Of a stretch of DNA of 64,000 bases, positions 9,791 to 18,508 are shown piece after piece; positions within the stretch are counted from its first letter, which is position 1; the number at the start of each line of letters is the position of its first letter. The position numbers and the translations under genes are program-made. This stretch comes from Enterobacter cloacae (GTDB taxonomy: Bacteria; Pseudomonadota; Gammaproteobacteria; Enterobacterales; Enterobacteriaceae): the NCBI GenBank assembly GCA_014169315.1, contig AP022133.1, positions 310,001 to 374,000 on the forward strand, given 5' to 3'. The notes beneath the pieces were generated by a model, which saw only the letters and a list, made by a program, of their open reading frames with translations, did not search any database and had not been told where the DNA came from.

Positions 9791-10546
9791 TTAGTTCTGC
9801 AATACCGATGACACCAGCAGTTGGGTGTACGGATGGTGTGGGTCGTCAAGCACGCGGTCGGTTAGCCCACTTTCCACCACCTGACCCTGCTTCATGACCA
9901 GCAGGCGGTCTGCCAGCAGGCGCGCAACGCCCAGATCGTGGGTGACAATCACCACCGCGAGGTTCAGCTCTACCACCAGACCGCGCAGGAGATCGAGCAG
10001 GCGCGCCTGAACGGACACATCCAGCCCTCCAGTGGGTTCATCCATAAACACCAGCTTCGGATGGGTGACCAGGTTGCGGGCGATCTGCAGGCGCTGCTGC
10101 ATGCCACCGGAAAAGGTGGTTGGCAGGTCGTCGATGCGCGAGGCGGGGATCTCCACCTCTTCAAGCCAGTGCTGCGCGGTGGCGCGAATATTGCCGTAGT
10201 GACGTGCGCCGGTCGCCATCAGCCGCTCGCCGATGTTGCCCCCCGCAGAAACCTGGCGGCGCAGGCCGTCCATCGGGTGCTGATGTACCACGCCCCACTC
10301 GGTGCGCAGCAGGCGGCGGCGCTCGGCTTCACTCATGCCATACAGCGACTGGCCTTCATATAAAATGTCACCGTTGTGCGGCGTCAGGCGCGCGGAGATA
10401 GACTTCAGCAGGGTGGTTTTGCCGGAACCGGACTCGCCGACAATCCCGAGCACTTCGCCGGGCCACAGCTCGAACGAGACGTCGCTGAAGCCTTTGCCAG
10501 GCGCATAAAGATGGGTCAGATTGTTGACCGAAAGCAGCGGTTTCAT
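9791..10546 (-). CDS. phnK: C-P lyase complex ABC-type subunit PhnK
   Basis: A 251-residue ABC ATPase resembling oligopeptide-type nucleotide-binding subunits, with Walker A GESGSGKTT (about 37-45), signature FSGGMQQRL and Walker B LVFMDEPTGGLDVS. In the E. coli complex PhnK binds PhnJ at the core surface. The start overlaps phnJ by 4 bases. The length is one residue short of E. coli PhnK. Confidence 0.96.
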   Translation of the reverse strand: MKPLLSVNNLTHLYAPGKGFSDVSFELWPGEVLGIVGESGSGKTTLLKSISARLTPHNGDILYEGQSLYGMSEAERRRLLRTEWGVVHQHPMDGLRRQVSAGGNIGERLMATGARHYGNIRATAQHWLEEVEIPASRIDDLPTTFSGGMQQRLQIARNLVTHPKLVFMDEPTGGLDVSVQARLLDLLRGLVVELNLAVVIVTHDLGVARLLADRLLVMKQGQVVESGLTDRVLDDPHHPYTQLLVSSVLQN

Positions 10547-11388
10547 TGGCCGTTCGCCTCGCTCTGTTGGCGGCAGTAATCGGTGTCGGAGCAGACAAAC
10601 ATCCGTTTGCCCGTGTCATCCAGCACCACTTCATCCAGATAGCTGTGCTTCGAGCCGCAGATGGCACACGGTTCGTCCCACTCCTGCACCGTAAACGGAT
10701 GATCATCGAAATCGAGACTCTCCACGCGGGTGTAAGGCGGTACGGCATAGATGCGCTTTTCGCGCCCGGCCCCAAACAGCTGCAGGGCGGGCATCATGTC
10801 CATCTTCGGGTTATCGAATTTTGGGATCGGCGATGGGTCCATCACGTAGCGACCGTTGACCTTCACCGGGTAGGCGTAAGTGGTGGCGATATGGCCGAAG
10901 CGGGCGATATCCTCGTACAGTTTCACCTGCATCACGCCGTACTCTTCCAGCGCGTGCATGGTGCGGGTTTCGGTTTCGCGTGGCTCGATAAAGCGCAGTG
11001 GCTCCGGGATCGGCACCTGGAAAATCAAAATCTGATCTTCGGTGAGCGGCGTTTCCGGAATGCGGTGGCGGGTCTGGATCAGCGTTGCGTCTTCGGTTTT
11101 TTCAGTGGTGTTGACGCCCGTCACGCGCGTAAAGAAGTTGCGGATCGACACCGCGTTGGTGGTGTCATCAGCGCCCTGGTCGATGACCTTCAGCACGTCT
11201 GCTTCGCCAATCACGCTGGCGGTGAGCTGAATACCACCCGTACCCCAGCCGTAAGGCATCGGCATTTCACGGCCACCGAACGGTACCTGGTAGCCCGGAA
11301 TGGCGACCGCCTTCAGGATGGCGCGACGGATCATGCGTTTGGTTTGCTCATCCAGATAAGCAAAGTTGTAGCCGCTTAAGTTAGCCAT
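10543..11388 (-). CDS. phnJ: alpha-D-ribose 1-methylphosphonate 5-phosphate C-P lyase, radical SAM subunit
   Basis: PhnJ breaks the carbon-phosphorus bond by radical SAM chemistry, releasing methane from methylphosphonate. All expected residues are present in this 281-residue protein: Gly32 (A-I-P-G-Y), thought to carry the radical, and Cys241, Cys244, Cys266 and Cys272, which form the iron-sulfur and thiyl-radical site with its non-standard cysteine spacing. The start overlaps phnI by 8 bases. Intact motifs imply a working C-P lyase. Confidence 0.98.
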   Translation of the reverse strand: MANLSGYNFAYLDEQTKRMIRRAILKAVAIPGYQVPFGGREMPMPYGWGTGGIQLTASVIGEADVLKVIDQGADDTTNAVSIRNFFTRVTGVNTTEKTEDATLIQTRHRIPETPLTEDQILIFQVPIPEPLRFIEPRETETRTMHALEEYGVMQVKLYEDIARFGHIATTYAYPVKVNGRYVMDPSPIPKFDNPKMDMMPALQLFGAGREKRIYAVPPYTRVESLDFDDHPFTVQEWDEPCAICGSKHSYLDEVVLDDTGKRMFVCSDTDYCRQQSEANGQ

Positions 11389-12445
11389 GGGTGCGCTCCC
11401 GTTGCAGGCGTTTCAGCAGTTCCAGTTCGGCCTGGAAATCGACGTAGTGCGGCAGTTTGAGGTGCGAGACAAAACCTGCGGCTTCAACGTTATCCGCATG
11501 AGCCAGCACAAACTCTTCGTCCTGCGCCGGGCCGGAGATATGCTCGCCGTAGTCCGGTGCCTGCAGGGCGCGGTCAACCAGCGCCATCGCCATCGCTTTG
11601 CGTTCGCCAAGGCCGAACACCAGCCCGTAGCCGCGGGTGAAGTGCGGATCGCTCTCTTCGGGTGCGACAAAACCGTTGACCATTTCGCACTCGGTCATCA
11701 GCAGTTCGCCGACGTTTACCGCAAAACCTAGCTCTTCCGGCACAATTTCGACATCGATAGAGCCGCTGCGAATTTCTGCCGCAAACGGGTGATTGCGCCC
11801 GTAGCCACGCTGGGTGGAGTAGGCCAGCGCCAGCAGGTAGCCCTCATCGCCACGCATCAGCTGTTGCAGGCGTGAAGAGCGTGAGCACGGATAGACCGGT
11901 GGGGTGCGGGTGATGTCATCAGGCTGAGCACCTGAGTCCTCTTCCGCTTTCGCCAGCCCCTGTTTCGCCAGCAGGCTAAAGACGTGCGGGGACGGTTCCT
12001 GGGCGGCGTCGGAGGCGGTGAGTGACGACGTTTCACCGTTTGCCAGCAGGGTGAAGTCCAGCAGACGATGGGTATAGTCGTAGGTGGGGCCAAGCAGCTG
12101 GCCGCCGGGGAGATCTTTGTACACCGCGGAGATGCGGCGTTCCAGACGCATTTCAGCCGTGTTCACCGGCTCGCTCACTGCCAGTCTGGCAAGCGTCGTG
12201 CGGTAGGCACGCAGCAGGAAGATAGCTTCGACGTTATCGCCGCTGGCCTGCTTCAGCGCCAGCGCCGCCAGCTCGCGATCGGCGATGCCTCCTTCGGTCA
12301 TCACCCGGTCGACGGCCAGATTTAATTGCTGCTCAATCTGGGCGACGCTCAGCTCGGGAAGCTGGTCATCGCCCCGTCGTCTGTGCTCCTGCAACCTGTG
12401 GGCGGCGGCAATCGCCTTCTCGCCCCCTTTGACGGCAACGTACAT
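11381..12445 (-). CDS. phnI: ribose 1-methylphosphonate 5-triphosphate synthase subunit PhnI
   Basis: PhnI catalyses the nucleosidase step that, with PhnG, PhnH and PhnL, joins methylphosphonate to the ribose of ATP. I start at ATG 12445 ([11 protein letters not shown]) to give 354 residues as in E. coli; this ATG abuts the end of phnH by a single shared base. Conserved stretches include RTPPVYPCSRSSRLQQLMRG and PHYVDFQAELELLKRLQ. It overlaps phnJ by 8 bases. Confidence 0.96.
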   Translation of the reverse strand: MYVAVKGGEKAIAAAHRLQEHRRRGDDQLPELSVAQIEQQLNLAVDRVMTEGGIADRELAALALKQASGDNVEAIFLLRAYRTTLARLAVSEPVNTAEMRLERRISAVYKDLPGGQLLGPTYDYTHRLLDFTLLANGETSSLTASDAAQEPSPHVFSLLAKQGLAKAEEDSGAQPDDITRTPPVYPCSRSSRLQQLMRGDEGYLLALAYSTQRGYGRNHPFAAEIRSGSIDVEIVPEELGFAVNVGELLMTECEMVNGFVAPEESDPHFTRGYGLVFGLGERKAMAMALVDRALQAPDYGEHISGPAQDEEFVLAHADNVEAAGFVSHLKLPHYVDFQAELELLKRLQRERTHG

Positions 12446-13029
12446 CAGCACACCTCCACATGGGTGGTTCGCGGAATAGCCAGCAGGCGTTCGCCGCAGG
12501 TCAGGATCAGGTCGATACCGAGCGGGAACGGGTGCGGGCGTTCAGTCAGTTCATGAATGATGCACTCCGGTAGCTGTGGTGCGACCATGCGCTCGTCGGC
12601 GATACCCGCACCCGTCAGGCGCAGCATGCGACCACCGCTCAGGCTGGATACCTGCAAAATCAGCGTGGCGCTGGTTTCCGGGGCAACAGCCGTGCCTTCG
12701 CTCAGGGCGTTGAGCTGCTCGTGGCTGATTTGTTCGTCGGCCACGGCAAATACCGCCTGCCGGGGCTGTTCAACCAGTGGGGCGTTGGTATGAAAACGCA
12801 GGTTCTGGCTGGCGATATCATTCGACAGTGCGCCTGAGAGCCACACCGGGGTGTCGTTGTCGACCAGAGTCAGCAGCACGCTGGTGGTGGCGAGGTTCAG
12901 CGGCAGCCAGCCCTGGGAGAGCTGATGCAGCGAGACGATCACACCTGGCTCGCTCATGGCTTTCAGCAGGCGACGGAAACTTTGTTGGGCATCCTGGACG
13001 GCCAGGGTAAAAGCAGGTTGAAGCGTCAT
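12445..13029 (-). CDS. phnH: ribose 1-methylphosphonate 5-triphosphate synthase subunit PhnH
   Basis: A 194-residue structural subunit of the soluble PhnGHIJ core. It matches E. coli PhnH along its whole length by recall and contains no recognisable catalytic motif. Its start overlaps phnG by 4 bases and its last base is the first base of phnI. Confidence 0.95.
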   Translation of the reverse strand: MTLQPAFTLAVQDAQQSFRRLLKAMSEPGVIVSLHQLSQGWLPLNLATTSVLLTLVDNDTPVWLSGALSNDIASQNLRFHTNAPLVEQPRQAVFAVADEQISHEQLNALSEGTAVAPETSATLILQVSSLSGGRMLRLTGAGIADERMVAPQLPECIIHELTERPHPFPLGIDLILTCGERLLAIPRTTHVEVC

Positions 13030-13478
13030 GCGTTGTCTCCGCGAACGAGCGTAAAGAAGTCGACCCGGCTGGTGTTCACTTCGGCCTGACGTGCGGCAAT
13101 ACGGGCAGCGCGGTCAGCTTCCAGCGGGGCAATGAGGGTTTCCATCAGGGTCTGGAAATGGGGTTGTTCCTGCAACAGGGCGTCGACCACAGCACAGCGC
13201 TCGGCGTGTTGTTTATCGCGCCCTAGCACGTAGCTGTAACCCAGCGTGCCGCTACTCAGGCGGATCACGGCGCGTGTTAATGTGGCGTCACCGGCGAAGA
13301 AGCGTTCGCCCGTGCCGCCCATGCGTGCCTGGATTTGTACCAGGCCAATTTCCGGTGCGCGGAGGGTTTCGTAATCGGGTATCAGGCTGAGTGCGTTCAT
13401 ACGGCCAGAGAGTGCGGCTGGCTGGCTGTGAGCGAGCACGCGCATCCAGCGCTGACGTGTGGAGGTGTCGAAGTGCAT
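13026..13478 (-). CDS. phnG: ribose 1-methylphosphonate 5-triphosphate synthase subunit PhnG
   Basis: A 150-residue core subunit of the C-P lyase complex, equal in length to E. coli PhnG, with the conserved segment [21 protein letters not shown] near the middle. It starts immediately after the phnF stop with no intervening base, so translation is probably coupled. Confidence 0.95.
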   Translation of the reverse strand: MHFDTSTRQRWMRVLAHSQPAALSGRMNALSLIPDYETLRAPEIGLVQIQARMGGTGERFFAGDATLTRAVIRLSSGTLGYSYVLGRDKQHAERCAVVDALLQEQPHFQTLMETLIAPLEADRAARIAARQAEVNTSRVDFFTLVRGDNA

Positions 13479-14204
13479 TCAGTGCTCCATAGTGAATTCA
13501 ATCATGTCGGCGCGGGTCAGGCTGACGGAGTATTCCGTCGCGTTGATCTCACCGTCACGGTGGTTAAGGGTGCGCACGCAGAGCAGCGGAGCCATGTTGG
13601 GGATCTCCAGCACGTTGCTCTCTTTGGCCTGAGCGCGGCGGGCGCTGATGCGCGTCTGGGTGCGTTTGAGCGCAATGCCCGTGGCGTCACGCAGGAAGTC
13701 ATGCAGCGAACCGCTGGAGAAGTTTTGCAGCACCGGCCAGAGCGTCAGGTCGGCGAAGTAGTGGTCTATCTGACACACTGCCACACCGTTGACCCGGCGC
13801 AGGGTACGCAGGTGGATGACGTTGTCACCCTCCTGAATGCCCATTGCATCTGCCACGTGACTGGAGGCCGGGCGCAGCACCGACAGCAGTTTTTCGCTGG
13901 TGGGGTGGCTGCCCTGATCAAGCAGATTCTGGCTAAAGCGTGCCTGTGCATTGAGCGGATAATCGAACGGGCGCATCAGCACCAGCACGCCAATACCCTG
14001 ACGGCGCTGCACCCAGCCGCGTTCGACCAGCTGATCAATGGCGCGACGCAGGGTGTGGCGGTTCACTTCATAGCGGTCGGCAAGCTGTTGTTCGGCAGGC
14101 AGGTAATCTCCGCAACGGTAATGCGTGCGCAGTTCCACCTCGAGTCTGGCTGCAATCTCTTGCCAGCGGGTTGGGTAACTGGTCGGATGTCTGGATAAGT
14201 GCAT
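13479..14204 (-). CDS. phnF: GntR/HutC-type regulator of phosphonate genes
   Basis: A 241-residue one-component regulator: an N-terminal winged helix (ADRYEVNRHTLRRAIDQLVE, about 45-64) and a C-terminal UTRA ligand domain. I start at ATG 14204 (MHLSRHP), which gives the E. coli length. In E. coli its role is minor because PhoB drives the operon; a ligand is not evident from sequence. It sits between the transporter genes phnCDE and the lyase genes. Confidence 0.94.
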   Translation of the reverse strand: MHLSRHPTSYPTRWQEIAARLEVELRTHYRCGDYLPAEQQLADRYEVNRHTLRRAIDQLVERGWVQRRQGIGVLVLMRPFDYPLNAQARFSQNLLDQGSHPTSEKLLSVLRPASSHVADAMGIQEGDNVIHLRTLRRVNGVAVCQIDHYFADLTLWPVLQNFSSGSLHDFLRDATGIALKRTQTRISARRAQAKESNVLEIPNMAPLLCVRTLNHRDGEINATEYSVSLTRADMIEFTMEH

Positions 14205-14225
14205 ATCAATCAAAGCCTCGCTATC

Positions 14226-15005
14226 TCAGATGAAGTGCTTACGCAAACGTTGAGAGAGGAAATCCAGCAGGCTGACGGTAATGATGATGAGCACCATCAG
14301 GGCGCAGGTTTGCTGGAACTGGAAACCGCGAATGGCTTCCCACAGGGTGACGCCAATACCGCCTGCGCCGACCATGCCAACAACGGTGGCGGAGCGGACG
14401 TTGGACTCAAAGCGGTACAGTGAGTAGGAGATCAGCAGTGGCATCACCTGCGGCAGTACGCCGTAGAGGATCTCTTCGATTTTGTTGGCACCGGTGGCGC
14501 GAATACCTTCGACCGGTCCGGGCTCGATGGCTTCGACCGCCTCAGAAAGCAGCTTGGAGAGCACGCCGGTGGTGTGAATGAACAGTGCCATTACGCCCGC
14601 GAAGGGACCAAGGCCAACGGCGACCACAAACAGCATCGCAAACACCATTTCGTTGATGGCCCGGCAGGCGTCCATCAGGCGGCGCATCGGCTGGTAAATC
14701 CACCACGGTACGATGTTTTCGGCGCTCATCAGACCAAACGGAATGGAGAGAATGACGGCAAGGGCGGTGCCCCAGACGGCGATTTGCAGGGTGGTTGCCA
14801 TTTCGCCAAGGTAGTCCTGCCACTGGCTGAAGTCTGGCGGGAAGAAATCGGCGGCGAAGGTCGCCATGTTGCCGGAATCTTTGAAGAGCAGCAGCGGATC
14901 CATTTCTGCACCCTTCCAGGAGATAACAAGTACCGCCAGCAGGATGGCCCAGCTTAATAGCGAGAACCAGCTGCGCTTCGGCGGTGGGACAGTGATGGTT
15001 TGCAT
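14226..15005 (-). CDS. phnE: phosphonate ABC transporter permease
   Basis: This intact 259-residue inner-membrane permease works with PhnC and PhnD to import phosphonates. It shows five to six hydrophobic segments and the EAA-type cytoplasmic loop [19 protein letters not shown] that contacts the ATPase. In E. coli K-12 an 8-base insertion makes phnE cryptic; the reading frame here is uninterrupted, so the organism should be able to use phosphonates without a reverting mutation. Confidence 0.97.
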   Translation of the reverse strand: MQTITVPPPKRSWFSLLSWAILLAVLVISWKGAEMDPLLLFKDSGNMATFAADFFPPDFSQWQDYLGEMATTLQIAVWGTALAVILSIPFGLMSAENIVPWWIYQPMRRLMDACRAINEMVFAMLFVVAVGLGPFAGVMALFIHTTGVLSKLLSEAVEAIEPGPVEGIRATGANKIEEILYGVLPQVMPLLISYSLYRFESNVRSATVVGMVGAGGIGVTLWEAIRGFQFQQTCALMVLIIITVSLLDFLSQRLRKHFI

Positions 15006-15026
15006 GTGTGTTCCTTTATCTGTTCT

Positions 15027-15047
15027 CCCTCTCCCTGTGGGAGAGGG
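15027..15047. repeat. dispersed palindromic repeat inside the phn operon (phnD-phnE gap)
   Basis: A perfect 9-base stem (15027-15035 with 15039-15047) and TGT loop, the same element as at 3438, lies in the 50-base gap between phnD and phnE. No T-run follows on the minus strand. A stable hairpin just downstream of a binding-protein gene can protect upstream mRNA, as the REP element does between malE and malF. Confidence 0.85.
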
Positions 15048-15055
15048 AACCTGAG

Positions 15056-16072
15056 TTACTGCACTGCTTTATTCACGCTGGTCATCGCACCGAGCGCGGC
15101 GGTCAGACGGTCAAGATCTTCCAGCTTCGCCTGAATCTCAGACACTTTGCTGGTCTTCTCTTCGTCCTTCAGACCTTTGTTGTCCTTCACGCCCTGCATC
15201 TCTTTAAACAGCGCCAGCTGGCGAATTGGCACCAGCTGCAGGTCGCTGGATGCGCGGAATGGAGCCCAGCCCAGCTTCGCCAGAACCGCCTTCTCTTCCG
15301 GCGTTTTGCCGTAGTTCATGAAGAAGTCGTACACCTTGTCCTTGGTGCTTTCGGAGAGGTTTTTACGCCACACAATCGGGTCGCCCGGGATCAGCGGAGA
15401 TTTCCAGATAACCTTCAGCTCTTTCAGCTTGTCCGGCGCTGAAGTCTTCAGCTTGTCGAGGTTTTCAGTGTTGTTGGTGGCAACATCCACCTGCTTGTTC
15501 GCCACGGCCAGAGCGTTGGTTTCGTGGCTGGCGTTAACGGTGCGTTTGAAGTCGCTGGCGGAGGCGTTGTTCTTCGCGAAGACGTAGTAGCCAGGGACGA
15601 GGAAGCCAGAAGTGGAGTTCGGGTCGCCGTTACCAAAGGTCAGATCTTTGCGTTTGGCGAGCATATCGTTGAGGTTGTTGATCGGGCTGTCTTTGTTGAC
15701 GATCAGCACGCTCCAGTAACCCGGGGAGCCATCCGCTGCAACGGTCTGTGCAAAGACCTGGCCGTTCGCGCGATCCACCGCTTCCATTGCGGAGAGGTTG
15801 CCGTACCAGGCGATGTCCACTTTGTTAAAGCGCATCCCCTGGATAATGCCCGCATAGTCCGGGGCGAAGAAGGCGTTCACTTTGATCCCCAGTTTGGTTT
15901 CCATATCTTTCAGGAAGGGTTCCCACTGAGGCTTCAGGTTCTGCTGTGATTCCGTCGAAATAATGCCAAAGTTCAACGCTTTTTCCTGCTCCTCTGCGTG
16001 TGCAGGGCTTAACAGGGTGCTGATGCTGAACATGCTGGTAAAGGCCAGCGCGGCAACCGTTTTATAGCTCAT
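15056..16072 (-). CDS. phnD: phosphonate ABC transporter periplasmic binding protein
   Basis: PhnD captures phosphonates in the periplasm. The signal peptide ends S-P-A-H-A before E-E-Q. I prefer ATG 16072 over the in-frame ATG 16078, because the GAGG ribosome site lies about 7 bases before 16072 but touches 16078; this gives 338 residues, the E. coli length. Ligand-binding segments such as [14 protein letters not shown] and [15 protein letters not shown] are conserved. Confidence 0.96.
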   Translation of the reverse strand: MSYKTVAALAFTSMFSISTLLSPAHAEEQEKALNFGIISTESQQNLKPQWEPFLKDMETKLGIKVNAFFAPDYAGIIQGMRFNKVDIAWYGNLSAMEAVDRANGQVFAQTVAADGSPGYWSVLIVNKDSPINNLNDMLAKRKDLTFGNGDPNSTSGFLVPGYYVFAKNNASASDFKRTVNASHETNALAVANKQVDVATNNTENLDKLKTSAPDKLKELKVIWKSPLIPGDPIVWRKNLSESTKDKVYDFFMNYGKTPEEKAVLAKLGWAPFRASSDLQLVPIRQLALFKEMQGVKDNKGLKDEEKTSKVSEIQAKLEDLDRLTAALGAMTSVNKAVQ

Positions 16073-16095
16073 TTCCATTCCTCGTAGTGGGGACG

Positions 16096-16884
16096 TTAAG
16101 CAGCCTGCGCGTTCTCTTCGACGCGGTTAATGCTGCGGTAGAGATGGTCAAAACGTTCGTTATCAAACTGATGGCTTGCACCATCAAAGAACACATGTCC
16201 CTGACGCAGCGCGACGATGCGTTCGCAGTAGCGCAGGGCGTAATCCACCTGATGCAGCGTCACCACCACGGTGATGCCATCGTTCTGGTTAATGTCACGC
16301 AGGGTTTCCATCACGATGCGGGCTGATTCCGGATCCAGTGAGGCGATAGGTTCGTCAGCCAGAATGATTTTCGCTTTCTGCATTAGCGCGCGAGCAATGG
16401 CCACGCGTTGCTGTTGTCCACCAGACAGGGTGGATACACGCTGATGGGCAAAGTGCGCCATACCTACGCGGGTTAGCGCCTGCAAGGCTTCTTGCTTCTG
16501 GGAAGGAGAGAACCAGCGCAGGCAGGTGCGCCAGAACGGGGTGCTGCCGAGCGCGCCGATCAGCACGTTTTCCAGTACTGTCAGGCGATTCACCAGGTTG
16601 AACTGCTGGAAGATATAGCCCGTCTGGGCGCGGCTTTTGCGGATATTACTCGCCAGACGGCCAGCACGCTGTACGGTGTTACCCAGCAACTCGACGTGGC
16701 TTTCCGGTGTTTTATCGCAGGTGAGAAGGCCGCTTAAATGACGCAGAAGGGTGGATTTACCGGAACCGGATGGCCCTAGCAGAGCGACCATTTCACCCTG
16801 CTGGACAGTCAGATCAACGGTGTGCAGAGCCTTATTGTGGTGGAAGGTCTTGCTCAGTTTCTCGACGCGAATGACGGTTTGCAT
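16096..16884 (-). CDS. phnC: phosphonate ABC transporter ATP-binding protein
   Basis: A 262-residue ABC ATPase with Walker [10 protein letters not shown] (about 37-45), signature LSGGQQQRV and Walker [16 protein letters not shown]. It energises PhnE and is the first gene of the 14-gene phn operon, 17 bases or more upstream of phnD. Length equals E. coli PhnC. Confidence 0.96.
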   Translation of the reverse strand: MQTVIRVEKLSKTFHHNKALHTVDLTVQQGEMVALLGPSGSGKSTLLRHLSGLLTCDKTPESHVELLGNTVQRAGRLASNIRKSRAQTGYIFQQFNLVNRLTVLENVLIGALGSTPFWRTCLRWFSPSQKQEALQALTRVGMAHFAHQRVSTLSGGQQQRVAIARALMQKAKIILADEPIASLDPESARIVMETLRDINQNDGITVVVTLHQVDYALRYCERIVALRQGHVFFDGASHQFDNERFDHLYRSINRVEENAQAA

Positions 16885-17020
16885 GTGCTGGGCCTCACGA
16901 TAAATGTGGCCTCATGCTGGCGCATCAATATGACATTTTGGTTAAGTCCCGGTTGCGGGAATTTGAAGAGTTGAGCGGAATTTGATGACAGGCGGAGGCA
17001 GACTGCCCACCGCCAGCAGG
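16885..17020 (-). promoter_or_regulatory. phnC upstream region, probable phosphate-starvation promoter
   Basis: This 136-base gap carries the phn promoter. In E. coli it is activated by PhoB at Pho boxes built from CTGTCAT-like half sites 11 bases apart. On the minus strand I find CTGTCAT at 16985-16991 and TGTCAT at 16930-16935, but their spacing is not that of one standard box, and partner half-sites are poor. PhoB control is therefore an inference from the operon's identity rather than from a clear site. Confidence 0.35.
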
Positions 17021-17455
17021 TTAGTGCGGTTTAAGGACATTAATCATCCACGGCACGCCGTATTTATCGATAACTTTACCGAAACCGTGTGCCCAGAAGG
17101 TCTCCTGCCAGGCCATTTCGATGATACCGCCAGCGGCAAGGTTATCGAACCAGCGCTTACCCTCAGCGACATCCTCGGTGTCGAGTACCAGGGTGAACCC
17201 GGCATACTGTGCTTTGCTGCCGGGGGGCAGCCCATCGCTCATCATGATATCGCTGCCAGCGATGCGGACATTGGAGTGAGCGATAGCGGAATCCGGGAAC
17301 TGCATGCCAGAGGGACAGCCTTCTGCACTGTTATCGCTTTTTGGCATTTCGCCGAAGGTGATTTTATAAAGAAGCTCTGCGCCGACAGCGTGCTGATAGA
17401 AGGCGCTTGCCTCTGCACAGTTGCCGGCGAAAGAGATATAGGGACTTAACGGCAT
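17021..17455 (-). CDS. yjdN: VOC-fold metalloprotein of the PhnB type
   Basis: A 144-residue protein of the glyoxalase/bleomycin-resistance (VOC) fold in the PhnB group. It starts PLSPYISFAGNC and contains QETFWAHGFGKVIDKYGVPW, matching E. coli YjdN (formerly PhnB). Function is unknown and it is not needed for C-P lyase. I start at ATG 17455; the upstream frame to 17500 has no better start. It is co-directional with phnC 136 bases downstream. Confidence 0.92.
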   Translation of the reverse strand: MPLSPYISFAGNCAEASAFYQHAVGAELLYKITFGEMPKSDNSAEGCPSGMQFPDSAIAHSNVRIAGSDIMMSDGLPPGSKAQYAGFTLVLDTEDVAEGKRWFDNLAAGGIIEMAWQETFWAHGFGKVIDKYGVPWMINVLKPH

Positions 17456-17501
17456 AATCATTACCTCAGGTAAGAGAAGCCCGTTAAGTGTAGTGCTCAT
17501 A

Positions 17502-17534
17502 CGCCCGGTAAGCGAAGTACCACCGGGCGTTTTT
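17502..17534. repeat. REP-like hairpin between yjdM and yjdN
   Basis: CGCCCGGT (17502-17509) pairs with ACCGGGCG (17522-17529), followed on the plus strand by five T. The pattern of a GCCCGG stem with AAGCGAAG-type interior resembles enterobacterial REP units. Both flanking genes run on the minus strand, where there is no T-run, so it is more likely a REP than their terminator. Confidence 0.6.
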
Positions 17535-17575
17535 GTCGGATAAACTGTGTTTATCCAGCCTGGAGACTTAAAAAA

Positions 17576-17911
17576 TCAGTTCTTTTTCACGAACTCAGAT
17601 TTCAGTTTCATCGGGCCAAAACCGTCAATTTTGCAATCGATATTATGATCGCCTTCAACCAGACGGATATTTTTCACCCTGGTGCCGATTTTCAGCATAG
17701 AAGAGCTGCCTTTAACCTTCAGGTCTTTAATCACGGTAACGCTGTCGCCATCAGCCAGCAGATTACCGTTAGCATCTTTAACGACAAGTGCATCACTATC
17801 CTGAGACGGTTCTGCATCATTCCATTCGTGAGCGCATTCCGGGCAGATGAACATGCCATTATCTTCATAGGTGTATTCAGAATTGCATTTCGGGCAGTGT
17901 GGGAGTGACAT
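17576..17911 (-). CDS. yjdM: zinc-ribbon protein YjdM (PhnA type)
   Basis: A 111-residue soluble protein with an N-terminal zinc ribbon ([10 protein letters not shown] and CPECAHEW, four cysteines) and a C-terminal KOW-like beta domain ([23 protein letters not shown]). It matches E. coli YjdM, once called PhnA; despite that name it is not the phosphonoacetate hydrolase of other bacteria. Physiological role is unknown. Confidence 0.93.
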   Translation of the reverse strand: MSLPHCPKCNSEYTYEDNGMFICPECAHEWNDAEPSQDSDALVVKDANGNLLADGDSVTVIKDLKVKGSSSMLKIGTRVKNIRLVEGDHNIDCKIDGFGPMKLKSEFVKKN

Positions 17912-18508
17912 AGGGGTATCCTCAAAAAGTGCTTAACACGCTGGAAAGTGCCAGCTAAATGGTGGCAGAGTGCCGAAAAAGGTGGCAAGTATAACGCAAA
18001 TCCACAGTGTTGTCGGTGATATTGTTTAATAAAAAAGTGTGGAAAGCGTGTTGGGAGTGACACTTTCTGTCAGTCAGTTAAGCGATGCTTACGTCATTAA
18101 CACGGTGGAAAGAATTGGCGCTAAATATATTGAATATTTTATTGCAGCAAATTGCTACGTTCCTCCATTTCGGATAAGGTGAAGCACCACGTTGTTATTT
18201 ATCCACGGTCTTCATCGTCATACATATCTTATGACGGTGGTGAATTACCTCTCTTTTTAGGTGGGTAAATAATGACGATATATCCTGAAGTTTCCTAAAA
18301 ATGGGCTACGCTTTTTATCTTTTGGCTATCTGTCAGAAGGAGAGTTTTACACACCATGCAAGGATGATGAATTATTTCTGATTGCCATCAATCAGTTATA
18401 TTTCAGCAAACATGTTTTCCACACGTGATCATATAAGCCGAAACAGCATAATTAAAACCAGGTGGCTTAATAAAAGTAATAAATTTGCGTTAAGGAAAGG
18501 CTTTTATC
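17912..18508. other. 597-base intergenic region between yjdM and crfC
   Basis: The region holds the divergent promoters of yjdM and crfC and is visibly AT-richer than its flanks. The ribosome site AAGGAAAG (about 18492-18499) precedes crfC. An imperfect inverted repeat (TTCATCGTCAT near 18210 against ATGACGGTGGTGAA near 18232) is the only structure I see. No credible gene. Confidence 0.6.
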
